Below are positions 53,448-62,892 of a DNA stretch of 64,000 nucleotides, in pieces; position 1 is the stretch's first letter, and the number at the start of each line of letters is the position of its first letter. The stretch spans positions 1 to 64,000 of the forward strand of contig JAEWEV010000003.1 of assembly GCA_023389155.1 (NCBI GenBank). Direction: 5' to 3'. The translations under genes were made by a program, and so were the position numbers. The notes below the pieces were generated by a model. That model did no database searches, had not been told where the DNA came from, and saw only the letters and a program-made list of their open reading frames with translations. This DNA comes from Pseudomonadota bacterium (lineage in GTDB: Bacteria > Pseudomonadota > Gammaproteobacteria > Burkholderiales > Burkholderiaceae_B).

Positions 53448-54449
53448 ATGACAACAACAAGCAAGCAGCAGTCTGCAGGGGCCCCGAAATTTGCAGCGGG
53501 TAAAGTGCTGCTATTCGCGCTATCCATAACGGCGTCGAGTGCGTTCGCACAGTATCCGGAAAGACCAATTACCATGGTGGTACCATTTCCACCCGGTGGC
53601 GTGGCCGACACCGTGGCACGTCCCGTTGCCGATGCCATGTCCAAAACCCTTGGAAAATCTGTGGTCATCGAGAACAAGGGTGGGGCCGGCGGCGCCATCG
53701 GTATTGGTTCGGCCGCCAGTGCCAAACCTGACGGATATACCATCCTGATGAGTTTGTCTTCCATATCTATCCTGCCCGAGGCAGACAAAATACTGGGTCG
53801 AAAACCTGCCTATCAGCTTGATCAGTTCAAGCCCATCGCACGTATAACAGCCGATCCAACCGTACTTGTCGTGAGGGCTGATTCACCTTGGAAAACAGCA
53901 GAAGAATTTATTGAGAATGCCAAACGTGATCCCGGCAAAATCACCTATGGCAGTTCGGGACTGTATGGAACCATGCATGTGCCCATGGAAATATTATCTC
54001 ACTCCGCGCAGGTGCAGCTTTCTCACATTCCCTATACAGGTGCAGGACCCGCAGTTGCCGCGCTTCTGGGGAATCATGTACAGGCGCTGGCAACCGGTCC
54101 TGCCAGCGTGATTCAACAGGTGAAGGCGGGTACGGTCAGACCCCTGGCTCATTGGGGAGACAAGCCCATTGCTTCCATGCCGGATGTTCCCAGCCTGGAA
54201 TCGCTTGGCTACGATGCGCGATTCATACAATGGTCTGGCGTTTTTGTACCGGCTGCAACGCCGCCTGATGTGATTCAGAAGCTCAGCAGCGAACTGGATA
54301 AAATCGGCGCCGATCCCGCCTTTGCAAAAACGATCGGCAATACCGGAAGCCCGCTTGATTATTTGCCGGCAGAACAATTTACCCAATACGTGGCGGAAGA
54401 TGCAAAGAGCATCGGCGACGCCGTGCAAAAGATGGGAAAAATTGAATAA
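53448..54449 (+). CDS. Bug/TctC-family periplasmic solute receptor
   Basis: A 333-residue receptor. An unusually long N-terminal leader precedes the signal core (VLLFALSITASSAFA). The family loops RPITMVVPFPPGGVADTVAR, VVIENKGGAGGAIG and TYGSSGLYGTMHVP, and IPYTGAGPAVAAL follow in order. It starts after a strong GGAGGAG. TctA/TctB genes are missing here as well. It lies downstream of the FAH-family gene, so its ligand may be a precursor of that enzyme's substrate. The next gene is convergent. Confidence 0.9.
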   Translation: MTTTSKQQSAGAPKFAAGKVLLFALSITASSAFAQYPERPITMVVPFPPGGVADTVARPVADAMSKTLGKSVVIENKGGAGGAIGIGSAASAKPDGYTILMSLSSISILPEADKILGRKPAYQLDQFKPIARITADPTVLVVRADSPWKTAEEFIENAKRDPGKITYGSSGLYGTMHVPMEILSHSAQVQLSHIPYTGAGPAVAALLGNHVQALATGPASVIQQVKAGTVRPLAHWGDKPIASMPDVPSLESLGYDARFIQWSGVFVPAATPPDVIQKLSSELDKIGADPAFAKTIGNTGSPLDYLPAEQFTQYVAEDAKSIGDAVQKMGKIE

Positions 54450-54557
54450 CGGCACTGTTGCGTGCTGAGCGATCAGAGAAGATTCCACTCGGCAAAATGC
54501 AGGGTTGTCGCAGGACTACAATTGGCAGGAACGAGTCCGGCGTCTGCGGTACTGCCG

Positions 54558-55295
54558 TCAGGCAATACCGCCGTTCGCCCGCAGCACCTGACCATTGATC
54601 CATCCGCTATCCGGCCCAGCGAGGAATGCCACTACGTTTGCGATATCTTCAGGCTGGCCGAGCCTTTCCAGCGGAGGCATTTTGGCGAATGCCTGCACCT
54701 GCTCGGCGGTTTTTCCTTCCAGAAACAATTCAGTTTCAACCGGGCCTGGTGCAACCGCATTCACGGTAATATTGCGCCCGCGCAGCTCTTTCGCAAAAAC
54801 GCGGGTGAACGACTCCACGGCAGCCTTCGATCCGTTATAAATGGCGTAGCCTGGCATATTCAACGCCAGCGCGGTGCTGGACAGATTGATTATGCGGCCT
54901 CCCTCGGCCACTTGCGTCGCTGCCAGTCTGAGCGTATTGAACACCCCACGTACATTGATGCCAAATGTCTGCTCGAACAACTCGTCACTGGTTTGTGCCA
55001 TCGCAGTTGTTTTCAGAACGCCGGCATTGTTGACAAGAACATGGACTCTGCCGAGCTCCTGCGCTACCTGATCGAAAATCCGCCTGACATCCTCATCCCT
55101 GGAAACGTCTCCCTGAACCAGGCACACTGAAGCGCCCTGCTTGCGCAATTCTTCGGCAAGGGACTGTGCCTCGTCCTCACTTTTGACATAATTGACTGCC
55201 ACCGCGAAACCGTCCTGCGCCAGCCGGCGCACGATCGCGGCACCAATGCCGCGTGAGGCTCCGGTGACCAATGCTGTTTTTACCTTGCCATTCAT
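54558..55295 (-). CDS. Short-chain dehydrogenase/reductase (SDR)
   Basis: A 245-residue classical SDR. TGASRGIG (11-18) is the cofactor loop, NNAG at 89-92 the structural motif, Ser140-Tyr153-Lys157 the catalytic set (YNGSKAA). NYVKSEDE after the second strand leaves NADP(H) likely. The end, GPDSGWINGQVLRANGGIA, is the usual FabG-like C-terminus. It oxidises or reduces an alcohol or ketone; the substrate is unknown. AAGGAG precedes the start. It lies 134 bases before the next GntR gene on the same strand, with the convergent Bug gene 108 bases away. Confidence 0.9.
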   Translation of the reverse strand: MNGKVKTALVTGASRGIGAAIVRRLAQDGFAVAVNYVKSEDEAQSLAEELRKQGASVCLVQGDVSRDEDVRRIFDQVAQELGRVHVLVNNAGVLKTTAMAQTSDELFEQTFGINVRGVFNTLRLAATQVAEGGRIINLSSTALALNMPGYAIYNGSKAAVESFTRVFAKELRGRNITVNAVAPGPVETELFLEGKTAEQVQAFAKMPPLERLGQPEDIANVVAFLAGPDSGWINGQVLRANGGIA

Positions 55296-55429
55296 TAACT
55301 GCTCCTTTTGCCTTTCGGGTAGGTCAGTCGTCCCATGCAGGCGCGGCTGACTTGCGGTTTGCTATAACAAATGTACTATAAATCGCCACGGATCAGATAT
55401 CGGAAGGCTTAACGGACAATCCGAAGTGG

Positions 55430-56143
55430 CTACAAGAAATCTGATACGCTTTCTTTGGTATAGAACTCAATGTAATCCAGTAATTTGTCCGAAGCGTCAG
55501 CCGCCTTGTCAGCATCCTGTTCGCCGATGGCCAGCGCCACACCGGCATGCAGTCGGGCCATAGTCTCCAGATCATTCGATTTCTGGAAATAAAAGTACCA
55601 GAAGCGACGCGACAGGCCATGCATAAGTCGCATGGCGCCTTCCGCAAATTCATTTCTGGCAGCCTTGAGCGTCAGCTCATTGAGCATTCGATCGGCTTTC
55701 AGGAACTGATTCACGTCTGCGGACTTTTCCGACTCTTTGAATTCCTTGTGCAATTGCAAAAATGCAGCCCGCTCGTCGACGGTGCATCGTTTTGCTGCCA
55801 TGCGGCATACCAGACGCTCAACTTCCCGCCGGGTTTCCAGCAGTTTGAGCTGCTTGCGTATATTTATTTCCGGGATGAACAGCCCCCGCTGTGGTAACAC
55901 AATAATCAGATGCTCTCGTGCCAGCCGCTGGATGGCTTCGCGTACGGGAGTACGCCCGATTTCTGTCATATCACACAACTGCTGCTCAGATACCGAACGC
56001 CCGGGTTCAAGCACAAGCATCGTAATCGCTTGTTCCAGCTTCTGATATGCAATATCGGTAAGTTTTATCTTAGGCTGAAGCGAGACCGGCCCGGATCCGG
56101 ACTCCTGTACGTTTTGCAAATTTGAGGCGTTATTTGAAGCCAT
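55430..56143 (-). CDS. GntR family regulator, FCD subfamily (second)
   Basis: A 237-residue FCD-type regulator. The winged helix LEPGRSVSEQQLCDMTEIGRTPVREAIQRLAREHLIIVLPQRGLFI is well conserved. The FCD effector domain covers about 90-225 (LLETRREVERLVCRMAAKRC, then LHAGVALAIGEQDADKA). It shares only general family similarity with the GntR protein at 51597. It is divergent from the hydrolase-ADH-MFS-hydroxylase run with a 173-base AT-rich gap containing CAAC-N10-GTTG at 56245-56262, so it is the likely regulator of that run and perhaps of the SDR. Confidence 0.9.
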   Translation of the reverse strand: MASNNASNLQNVQESGSGPVSLQPKIKLTDIAYQKLEQAITMLVLEPGRSVSEQQLCDMTEIGRTPVREAIQRLAREHLIIVLPQRGLFIPEINIRKQLKLLETRREVERLVCRMAAKRCTVDERAAFLQLHKEFKESEKSADVNQFLKADRMLNELTLKAARNEFAEGAMRLMHGLSRRFWYFYFQKSNDLETMARLHAGVALAIGEQDADKAADASDKLLDYIEFYTKESVSDFL

Positions 56144-56316
56144 GATGTCACGTTACTTTTAATGGGTTGAAGACTTTGATTGCGATAATGCGTTCTGATT
56201 TTTGCTTCTGACTATTGTGAAAAATCACGCTTGTGAGTATTATACAACTAATATATTTGTTGAATGCATGATTGCTCACTGCTTTTTTTCACACCTGTTT
56301 CATCTCAGAGCCCTTT

Positions 56317-57024
56317 ATGGATACGTTAATACACGGTTCCGGACCGGTCAGAATCATTGCCATCCACGGCATACAGGGCACGAACCGTGTCTGGCTGCCA
56401 TTGGCCTCCAGACTGCAAGACAGCTGCACCTTCATTCTGCCCAACCTGCCAGGCCGAGGCAAGCATAAAACCTGTACCAAAGAGGATATGACACTTTCCG
56501 CATTTGCGAATGTCATCGAAGCGACGGTACACAAGTATATCAATGAAGGGCAGCCTTATTGCCTGGCTGGGTGGAGTATGGGCGTCAGCGTCGCACTCCA
56601 GTTTATTGCCAGCACCCACCTGACCAGACCGGAAAAAGTCATACTGATGTCGGGTGTGCCGGATATCGGCCAAACGTCATGGTTCACTCAACACACCGAT
56701 GAAGCGCTGCTTGAGGAAATTTCCCAGCGCGAAACGCGGCTGAAGCTGCCGACTGCAGCGGAACACCACGCCGTGATGTGGACCTGGCAATCCATTGCCC
56801 AAGCATCATTGCGAGAACAGTGTCACGCCTTGACGATGCCCTGCCTGGTTATCACAGGTGAAAAGGATACCGATTCTCCCCTGCCGCTTGTCTCGGAATT
56901 TCGCGATCTTCTTCCGAATCCCGCGTTTCGTACGATTGCCGATGCTGGGCATTCCATTCTGACTGAAAACACAGCAGCTGTTTGTACCGAATTCACCGAT
57001 TTTCTCAATCTGGAGTATGCATGA
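56317..57024 (+). CDS. Alpha/beta hydrolase, first gene of a catabolic operon
   Basis: A 235-residue hydrolase. RIIAIHGIQGTNRVW (12-26) supplies the oxyanion HG, AGWSMGVSVAL has the nucleophile Ser87 in a GWSMG elbow, and DAGHSILTE near residue 211 supplies the catalytic His. The frame remains open upstream to a TTG, but the ATG at 56317 gives the compact family length. It ends in an ATGA overlap with the alcohol dehydrogenase, so the two are translated together. It may release an alcohol from an ester that the next enzyme oxidises; this is inference. Confidence 0.85.
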   Translation: MDTLIHGSGPVRIIAIHGIQGTNRVWLPLASRLQDSCTFILPNLPGRGKHKTCTKEDMTLSAFANVIEATVHKYINEGQPYCLAGWSMGVSVALQFIASTHLTRPEKVILMSGVPDIGQTSWFTQHTDEALLEEISQRETRLKLPTAAEHHAVMWTWQSIAQASLREQCHALTMPCLVITGEKDTDSPLPLVSEFRDLLPNPAFRTIADAGHSILTENTAAVCTEFTDFLNLEYA

Positions 57025-58295
57025 ATTTTGAAGACCACCTGTTTTTTTGCGCACCAAACCGACTGATCATCAAAGAAGGGGCCAGACGAGATCTGGCGCC
57101 GCTGCTGGAGAAACTGGGACATCGCAACGGCGTTCTGATTACCGACAAGTACTTCACCGAACACACGTCGTGGGTAAAAGAATATATCAGCGATGCAGAA
57201 AGATGCGGCATAAGCACTCTCGTTTACAATGGTGGAGAACCAGACCCCTCCACGACCCTGTGTGATCAGGCCACGCAGGATATACTTGGCGTCATGGGTG
57301 ATCGGCATATCGATCATGTGATAGCGCTAGGCGGAGGCAGCAATATGGATCTGGCCAAGGCACTTACCCTGACCCTGCGCAGCAGAAAGCCGGTTGCCAG
57401 CTATATGGATGGAATTGGCAACGATACGCCATTGCCATTTATCGCCATGCCTACGACTTCGGGGACAGCGTCAGAAATCACGCCCGGCGCAATCCTGCTG
57501 GATCCAGGCAATGCCACAAAAATTGCGCTGATGGACAATCGCCTGCGTCCGTTTATTGCACTTGTCGACCCGGAATTTACCTACACCTGTCCTCCGCGCG
57601 TCACTGCAGACTCGGGTATCGACGCATTGATACATGCAGTCGAATCGTACATCACGATGGACTCCAATGTGTTCGAACGGAACAACAATCCTGATCCCGG
57701 CTACAGCGGACGGACGTATCTCACCAGGATTTTTGCCCGCGAAGCCATTACATTGTGCGCGCAGCATCTGAAACAGGCCTTCCTTGACGGAAAAGACACG
57801 CAGGCCCGCATAGGCATGAGTCACGCGAGTGTTCTCGCAGGCCTCTCTTATGGAAGCGCAGGATTAAATGCCGTTCATGGCATCGCCTACAGTATTGCGG
57901 GATTAACACATAAAACGCACGGTAGCACCAACGCCGTCATATTCCCCTATGTTCTGTATGAGCTTCGCCACACGCGTGCACACGAACTGGAAGAGATCGC
58001 CCATATGTTTGGCATATCCGGACGCGGAGAAAACACGATCGTCAATCTGGTGCGAACACTCAAACGCCTGGTCAGCGAATTGGGCATCCCAGATAATCTG
58101 AAGGACTTTGGCATCAAACAGGCTCAGCTTCCCCAGCTGTATGAAGATGCCATGGCTGTAACGCGCTTGCGCAACGCTTTTCCTGTTCCGGATAAGGCGG
58201 CATCGTATCGGCGCATTATTACAAACGCATGGGCCGGCGAATTTTCAGATACAACCACAAGTCAGAAATTGCCAGAGTTTGCAGATACGCAATAA
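57021..58295 (+). CDS. Iron-containing (group III) alcohol dehydrogenase
   Basis: A 424-residue enzyme of the Fe-ADH family. IALGGGSNMDLAKAL (101-115) is the NAD-binding GGGS motif. Metal ligands fit Asp201 and His205 (DSGIDALIHAVESY), His286 (NAVHGIAYSIAG) and His300 (HGSTNAVIFPY). The segment 217-234 (FERNNNPDPGYSGRTYL) seems longer than the corresponding loop of FucO-type enzymes. It oxidises an alcohol or reduces an aldehyde with NAD(P). The start uses GGAGTATGC before ATG 57021 and overlaps the hydrolase stop by four bases. The MFS gene follows after 234 bases. Confidence 0.92.
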   Translation: MNFEDHLFFCAPNRLIIKEGARRDLAPLLEKLGHRNGVLITDKYFTEHTSWVKEYISDAERCGISTLVYNGGEPDPSTTLCDQATQDILGVMGDRHIDHVIALGGGSNMDLAKALTLTLRSRKPVASYMDGIGNDTPLPFIAMPTTSGTASEITPGAILLDPGNATKIALMDNRLRPFIALVDPEFTYTCPPRVTADSGIDALIHAVESYITMDSNVFERNNNPDPGYSGRTYLTRIFAREAITLCAQHLKQAFLDGKDTQARIGMSHASVLAGLSYGSAGLNAVHGIAYSIAGLTHKTHGSTNAVIFPYVLYELRHTRAHELEEIAHMFGISGRGENTIVNLVRTLKRLVSELGIPDNLKDFGIKQAQLPQLYEDAMAVTRLRNAFPVPDKAASYRRIITNAWAGEFSDTTTSQKLPEFADTQ

Positions 58296-58478
58296 TCAAC
58301 ACGCCGAGGTGCCTCCTGACGGATTATGGGTTGCCACAATTTCGCTGATGAATGCGCTCGCGGCCCACTACTGCTGATGGCAGGATCTCTCACCTTCATA
58401 CCACGATACCCAATACATTTGCCGCTCCCGTAGCGGCTTTTAAATATCACAAATTCGATATATTTTTATTGCATTTCA

Positions 58479-58516
58479 GTGATATATCAGTTAAATTCAA
58501 GAAAAATATATATCAC
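58479..58516. promoter_or_regulatory. Inverted repeat covering the MFS gene leader
   Basis: GTGATATAT (58479-58487) is the reverse complement of ATATATCAC (58508-58516), and the second arm abuts the ribosome site AAGGAGA (58517-58523). A third ATATCAC lies at 58444-58450. The segment is extremely AT-rich. It could be an operator or an mRNA structure controlling access to the MFS ribosome site. Confidence 0.4.
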
Positions 58517-58529
58517 AAGGAGACTGGCA

Positions 58530-59903
58530 ATGGCATCTATACCTATTACGCCGTCGGATATTTCAGGTCGTATGGAACGACTGCCGATGACGAGTTATCA
58601 AACCAAACTGTTCTGTATTATCGCAACGGCCTGGTTCTTCGACTCCATGGATCTTGGCGTCATGACTTTCATTCTTGGGTCGATCAAGGCAGAGTTCGGG
58701 CTGAGCATTGCGCAAACCGGTATTGTCGCCAGCGCCAGCTTTCTTGGCATGTTGATCGGCGCCGCTGTAGCCGGCATTCTGGCCGACAAATTCGGCCGCA
58801 AGCCGGTATTCCAGGTAAGCATGATTTTCTGGGGTGTGGGCAGTCTTTGCTGTGGTTTGTCCACCGACGTCAACATGCTGATTGCAAGTCGGGTTCTATT
58901 GGGTTTCGGCATGGGCATGGAATTCCCTGTCGGATTATCCATTGTGTCGGAGATCGTCCCTGCCAATCGTCGGGGCAGATATCTTGCAATCCTGGAAGGT
59001 TTCTGGCCTATTGGTTTCATCTGTTCGGGTATTTTGAGCTATCTGCTGCTCGACTCCATTGGCTGGCGTGGCATCTTTTTCGCGCTTGCGGTTCCTGCCG
59101 TATTTGTGTTCTATATCCGTCGACATGTACCGGAATCTCCTCGCTGGCTTTGTGATTCGGGACAAAAAGAAAAGGCCGACAGCGTCATGACGCATATGGA
59201 AAACAACGTGCGTAAGACAATGGACAATAAAGAATTACCGCCCGTGGTCACACTTCCCGCCCGCGAGACCCAGAAAAATACCGGAAGCAGTTTTTCAGAA
59301 CTGTGGAAAGGTGAGTACGGGCGTCGTACGCTGATGCTATGGATTCTGTGGTTCTTTGCGCTAATGGGCTATTACGGTCTGACCAGCTGGCTTGGTGCGC
59401 TGCTTCAGCAGGCTGGTTACGAAGTCACCAAATCCGTCCTTTATACCGTGACCATTTCCCTTGCCGGCATCCCCGGATTCATCTTTGCCTCATGGATTAT
59501 CGAGAAAATTGGGCGTAAACCTACCTGCGTGCTGTTGCTGCTGGGCAGTGCCGTATCCGTCTACATATACGGACATGTGGCCAGCGTTAAGGGTGAGCTT
59601 CACTTTTTGATGATGTCAGGTATGTTCATGCAATTCTGCCTGTTCGGAATGTGGTCCATCCTGTATGCCTACACACCTGAACTTTACCCAACCCGTATTC
59701 GCGCAACAGGTGCCGGCCTGGCCTCATCCATCGGGCGCCTGGGCTCATTTGTCGGCCCCTTCGCAGTCGGGTTTCTCCTGCCAATTACCGGCCAGGTTGG
59801 CGTATTTTCGCTGGGTGCCGTTTCATTTGTCATTGCTGCGGCAGTGGTCGTCCTGCTGGGCGTCGAAACACGTGGCAAGGCGCTTGAAGAAGTATCCGGA
59901 TAA
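58530..59903 (+). CDS. MFS transporter, metabolite:proton symporter type
   Basis: A 457-residue 12-helix carrier. FFDSMDLGVMTFILGSIKAEFGLS holds the D-x-x-D of the first helix, and ADKFGRKPVF is the MFS loop 2-3 motif. RVLLGFGMGMEFPVGLSIVSE (helix 4) and RRHVPESPRWL (end of the N-half) are typical of sugar-porter and aromatic-acid symporter relatives; YTPELYPTRIRATGAG is the corresponding C-half motif. It probably imports the locus substrate. AAGGAGA precedes the ATG by seven bases. The leader has a marked inverted repeat. Confidence 0.9.
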   Translation: MASIPITPSDISGRMERLPMTSYQTKLFCIIATAWFFDSMDLGVMTFILGSIKAEFGLSIAQTGIVASASFLGMLIGAAVAGILADKFGRKPVFQVSMIFWGVGSLCCGLSTDVNMLIASRVLLGFGMGMEFPVGLSIVSEIVPANRRGRYLAILEGFWPIGFICSGILSYLLLDSIGWRGIFFALAVPAVFVFYIRRHVPESPRWLCDSGQKEKADSVMTHMENNVRKTMDNKELPPVVTLPARETQKNTGSSFSELWKGEYGRRTLMLWILWFFALMGYYGLTSWLGALLQQAGYEVTKSVLYTVTISLAGIPGFIFASWIIEKIGRKPTCVLLLLGSAVSVYIYGHVASVKGELHFLMMSGMFMQFCLFGMWSILYAYTPELYPTRIRATGAGLASSIGRLGSFVGPFAVGFLLPITGQVGVFSLGAVSFVIAAAVVVLLGVETRGKALEEVSG

Positions 59904-59957
59904 ATCACAAATGAGTAATTTGCGGCAATGTACAAAGTGTTTGAGGAGTAACTAATC

Positions 59958-60776
59958 ATGATGACCGAAAGACAACGAAAATTCAGGGAACAATACAAAA
60001 GCGATATCAGTCCGCTCTATAACGGCCTGGTACACATTGGTGTAATGTACGCTGTTGGAATCGCTGCCGTCATTTACTGCCTGTCGCATCTGACAACGGC
60101 AACCTGGGAATTTCTGCTGATCATCCCGGTTTTTCTGGCGGGCAATTTCGTAGAATGGGCAATGCATACCTATGTCATGCACAAACGCATCAATGTTTAT
60201 GCCTTGCGTGCAATTTATGAACGGCATACGCGCCAGCATCATCAATACTTCACCGACAACGATATTACCATCGACTCCAGCAAAGAATTCAGGATTGTAT
60301 TCTTCCCCTGGCGAGTATTGCTGACGCTTGGAGTGGGCGGCCTGGTTCTGGGCTATCTTGCCTCAGTCATTATCAATCCCAATGCCGGGTATGTCGTCTT
60401 TCTGACCATGGTGCTGCAGTATCTGATCTACGAAACCTTTCACTACTGCTGTCATGTCCACGACAACTGGTTCGTAAGAAACATGCCGTTCATCAACACC
60501 ATACGTCGCCACCATACGGCCCATCACAATATGGGACTGATGATGCACTACAACATGAACCTGACGTTTCCTATCGCCGATTGGTTCATGAAAACGAGTG
60601 ATCTTGACCGCGGCCTGCTCGGACACCTCTTCAATGGCTACAGCGAAAAGCATATCAAGGAAGAACTCAAGCCGATCATCAAAAAATATCGGAATGATGA
60701 TGCAGATGTTACGCTGGACGGCCCGCAGCTGACCTCCGACGAGCAGAATGTATTAAATCGGGCAATGGTACGATAA
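59958..60776 (+). CDS. Fatty acid hydroxylase/sterol desaturase superfamily membrane protein
   Basis: A 272-residue integral membrane protein with the histidine boxes of di-iron hydroxylases: HTYVMH (70-75), HTRQHH (90-95), HYCCHVH (162-168) and HHTAHH (185-190). Four or five hydrophobic stretches flank them. This fits a membrane oxygenase acting on a lipid or hydrophobic alcohol. Family members include C-5 sterol desaturases, beta-carotene hydroxylases and plasmalogen-type enzymes; none of these roles is proved here. It follows the MFS gene by 54 bases with GAGGAG upstream, and a strong hairpin ends the run. Confidence 0.86.
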   Translation: MMTERQRKFREQYKSDISPLYNGLVHIGVMYAVGIAAVIYCLSHLTTATWEFLLIIPVFLAGNFVEWAMHTYVMHKRINVYALRAIYERHTRQHHQYFTDNDITIDSSKEFRIVFFPWRVLLTLGVGGLVLGYLASVIINPNAGYVVFLTMVLQYLIYETFHYCCHVHDNWFVRNMPFINTIRRHHTAHHNMGLMMHYNMNLTFPIADWFMKTSDLDRGLLGHLFNGYSEKHIKEELKPIIKKYRNDDADVTLDGPQLTSDEQNVLNRAMVR

Positions 60777-60788
60777 TCACTCATTAAC

Positions 60789-60827
60789 GTATCCGGAATT
60801 CGGCATCCCTGTCGCAGTTCCGGATAC
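60789..60827 (+). terminator. Strong hairpin after the catabolic operon
   Basis: GTATCCGGAA (60789-60798) pairs perfectly with TTCCGGATAC (60818-60827) across a 19-base loop, 13 bases after the hydroxylase stop. There is no T-run, so it is a likely but atypical terminator or a 3' stabilising element. Confidence 0.55.
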
Positions 60828-61059
60828 ATTCAAAGTATCTAACGGCCGTTTCAGGCACGAACCGTGCAACATAATTCCGTTACTGCCATTTCATTTTTCC
60901 TTTATCCACCTCCCTGTCAGCCCCCTCTTCCCACCTAGTCAATTCCACCCAGATTCGGACAAATGATGCCTATTTGCATCAATATTTGCCGTTAACCTTG
61001 CATCGAAAACGAATGCCAGTTGTAATTGACTGGTCACGCATACTGCAAGGGTCGGTCTC

Positions 61060-62892
61060 ATGCTTCAACGCATCTTATTTGTTCTTTTGCTGTTCTTTTG
61101 CGCACCAGCCCTTGCTGCGTGCAATAGCCCGATCAAATTCGCGGCACTGACCTGGGAGAGCGGACAGTTTACGAGTGCGGTATTAAGGTTGATCAGCGAA
61201 CGCGGTTATGAGTGCAAAACAACTGAAATACCTGGCTCCGGCCCTGCGCAAGAGAACGCTCTTTCCCAGGATGACATACAGGTGATCGGTGAAGTCTGGG
61301 TGGGTCGTTCGGAAATTATGAACAAGGCCCTGGAAGAAAAAAAGGCCGAAATGGTGGGCGATACACTCAAGGGAGGAGCTGAACAGGGCTGGTACGTGCC
61401 TGACTATGTCTGGGAACAGAATCCGGAACTTCGCTCCTACAAGGACCTGGAGCGCTTTTCGCAATTATTTCTGGATTCGTCCAGTGGGCGCAAGCCGCGT
61501 TTCATGAACTGCCCGTCGGGCTGGACATGTGAAATATTCAATACGCGACTGCTCAGTACGACAGGTCTGGGCAAAACATACGAAAACGTCCATCCGGGTA
61601 CGGGCGCTGCGCTGGATGCTGAAATATCTTCTGCCTACGAACAGAAAAAACCATTGCTTTTTTACTACTGGCAACCGACAGGCCTGATGGCGAAGTATAA
61701 ATTCAAGGCCCTGGAGTTTCCCAAGAACGAGCAGGAATGCTGGAACAGTCTGCTGGAAAAAGACGGAGACAAAAATTGCGTTACCGGATTTCCGGTTTCA
61801 AAACTGTCCATCGCCATTTCCACGCCATTCAAGCAAGCGCATCCCGATCTTGTCGAATTTTTTGAGAAGATACAGTTCACTCCCGATGAACTGAATGGCG
61901 CCATTCTTCAAATGGCGGAAAATAAACGTGATGGCACCGCACAGGCAGAACTGTTCCTGAAGGAACATCCGGAGGTCTGGAAACAATGGGTTAGTCCGGA
62001 AGCGGCAGCCCGACTGGATGACTGGACCGGGCAGACCGCTGCAGTCAGCAGCATCTTCCCCGACTGGTCCATTCAGAACAGCCTTAACAGCGGACTGAAA
62101 TCTGTGGTTGGCAAGTATGGAGAATCATTTCGCCAGGTAAGCGGATTCATTACCCGCTACCTGCTCAGTCCTACCGTCCAGGTGCTTTCAGCGATTCCTG
62201 CATGGCTCATGATTCTGATTACAGCAGTGCTTGCCTGGCATAGCACGCGTTCTGTGATATTTGCAGTTGTGTGCGCCGTGGGCCTCTTTGTGATCGGTGC
62301 ATTCGGATTATGGCCGGCATTGCTTCAGACGCTGGCCCTGCTGATTTGTGCCGTCATCGTCACTGTCGTGATCGGTATTCCGATTGGCATATTCGTTGCC
62401 GGGCGGCCGCGTGTCTATCGTGTTCTGCAGCCGGTGCTGGATGTGATGCAGACCATGCCAAGCTTTGTATATCTGATTCCAGTACTCATGCTGTTTGGTC
62501 TGGGCAACGTCCCTGCCCTGTTTGCAACTGTGATCTACGCGATTGCACCGCTGATCCGTCTTACCGCACTGGGTATTTTGCAAATTAGCCGCGAAATGCA
62601 TGAAACCGGCACCGCATTTGGCACCAACCGCTGGCAGATGCTGCGCTGGGTCATACTGCCACTGGCAAAACCCAGCATCATGGCGGGGATTAATCAGGCC
62701 GTAATGATGTCATTGTCGATGGTAGTACTTGCCTCCATGATCGGCGCACCCGGATTGGGTGAACAGGTGCTTGAGGCCGTACAGACGCTCAATGTTGGCC
62801 AGGGTGTGCAGGCTGGTGGGGCAATTGTCATTCTTGCCGTGATTATCGACAGGATTACGCAGGCTTACGGCAATCGCAGGAGAACACGATGA
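61060..62892 (+). CDS. Betaine/choline-type ABC importer: binding domain fused to permease
   Basis: A 610-residue fusion. A signal peptide (1-19, ending ALAA) leads to an OpuAC-type binding domain (about 20-330: WESGQFTSAVLRLI, VWVGRSEIMNKAL, GWYVPDYVWEQNP). A linker and a first membrane helix near 385 lead into a ProW-like permease (about 400-605) with LLICAVIVTVVIGIPIG, MQTMPSFVYLIPVLMLFG and the EAA-loop ETGTAFGTNRWQMLRWVILPLA. The family binds glycine betaine, choline or proline betaine. Here the receptor precedes the permease, opposite to OpuA of Lactococcus. NCPSGWTC may be a disulfide loop. The ATPase gene overlaps its stop by four bases. Confidence 0.9.
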   Translation: MLQRILFVLLLFFCAPALAACNSPIKFAALTWESGQFTSAVLRLISERGYECKTTEIPGSGPAQENALSQDDIQVIGEVWVGRSEIMNKALEEKKAEMVGDTLKGGAEQGWYVPDYVWEQNPELRSYKDLERFSQLFLDSSSGRKPRFMNCPSGWTCEIFNTRLLSTTGLGKTYENVHPGTGAALDAEISSAYEQKKPLLFYYWQPTGLMAKYKFKALEFPKNEQECWNSLLEKDGDKNCVTGFPVSKLSIAISTPFKQAHPDLVEFFEKIQFTPDELNGAILQMAENKRDGTAQAELFLKEHPEVWKQWVSPEAAARLDDWTGQTAAVSSIFPDWSIQNSLNSGLKSVVGKYGESFRQVSGFITRYLLSPTVQVLSAIPAWLMILITAVLAWHSTRSVIFAVVCAVGLFVIGAFGLWPALLQTLALLICAVIVTVVIGIPIGIFVAGRPRVYRVLQPVLDVMQTMPSFVYLIPVLMLFGLGNVPALFATVIYAIAPLIRLTALGILQISREMHETGTAFGTNRWQMLRWVILPLAKPSIMAGINQAVMMSLSMVVLASMIGAPGLGEQVLEAVQTLNVGQGVQAGGAIVILAVIIDRITQAYGNRRRTR

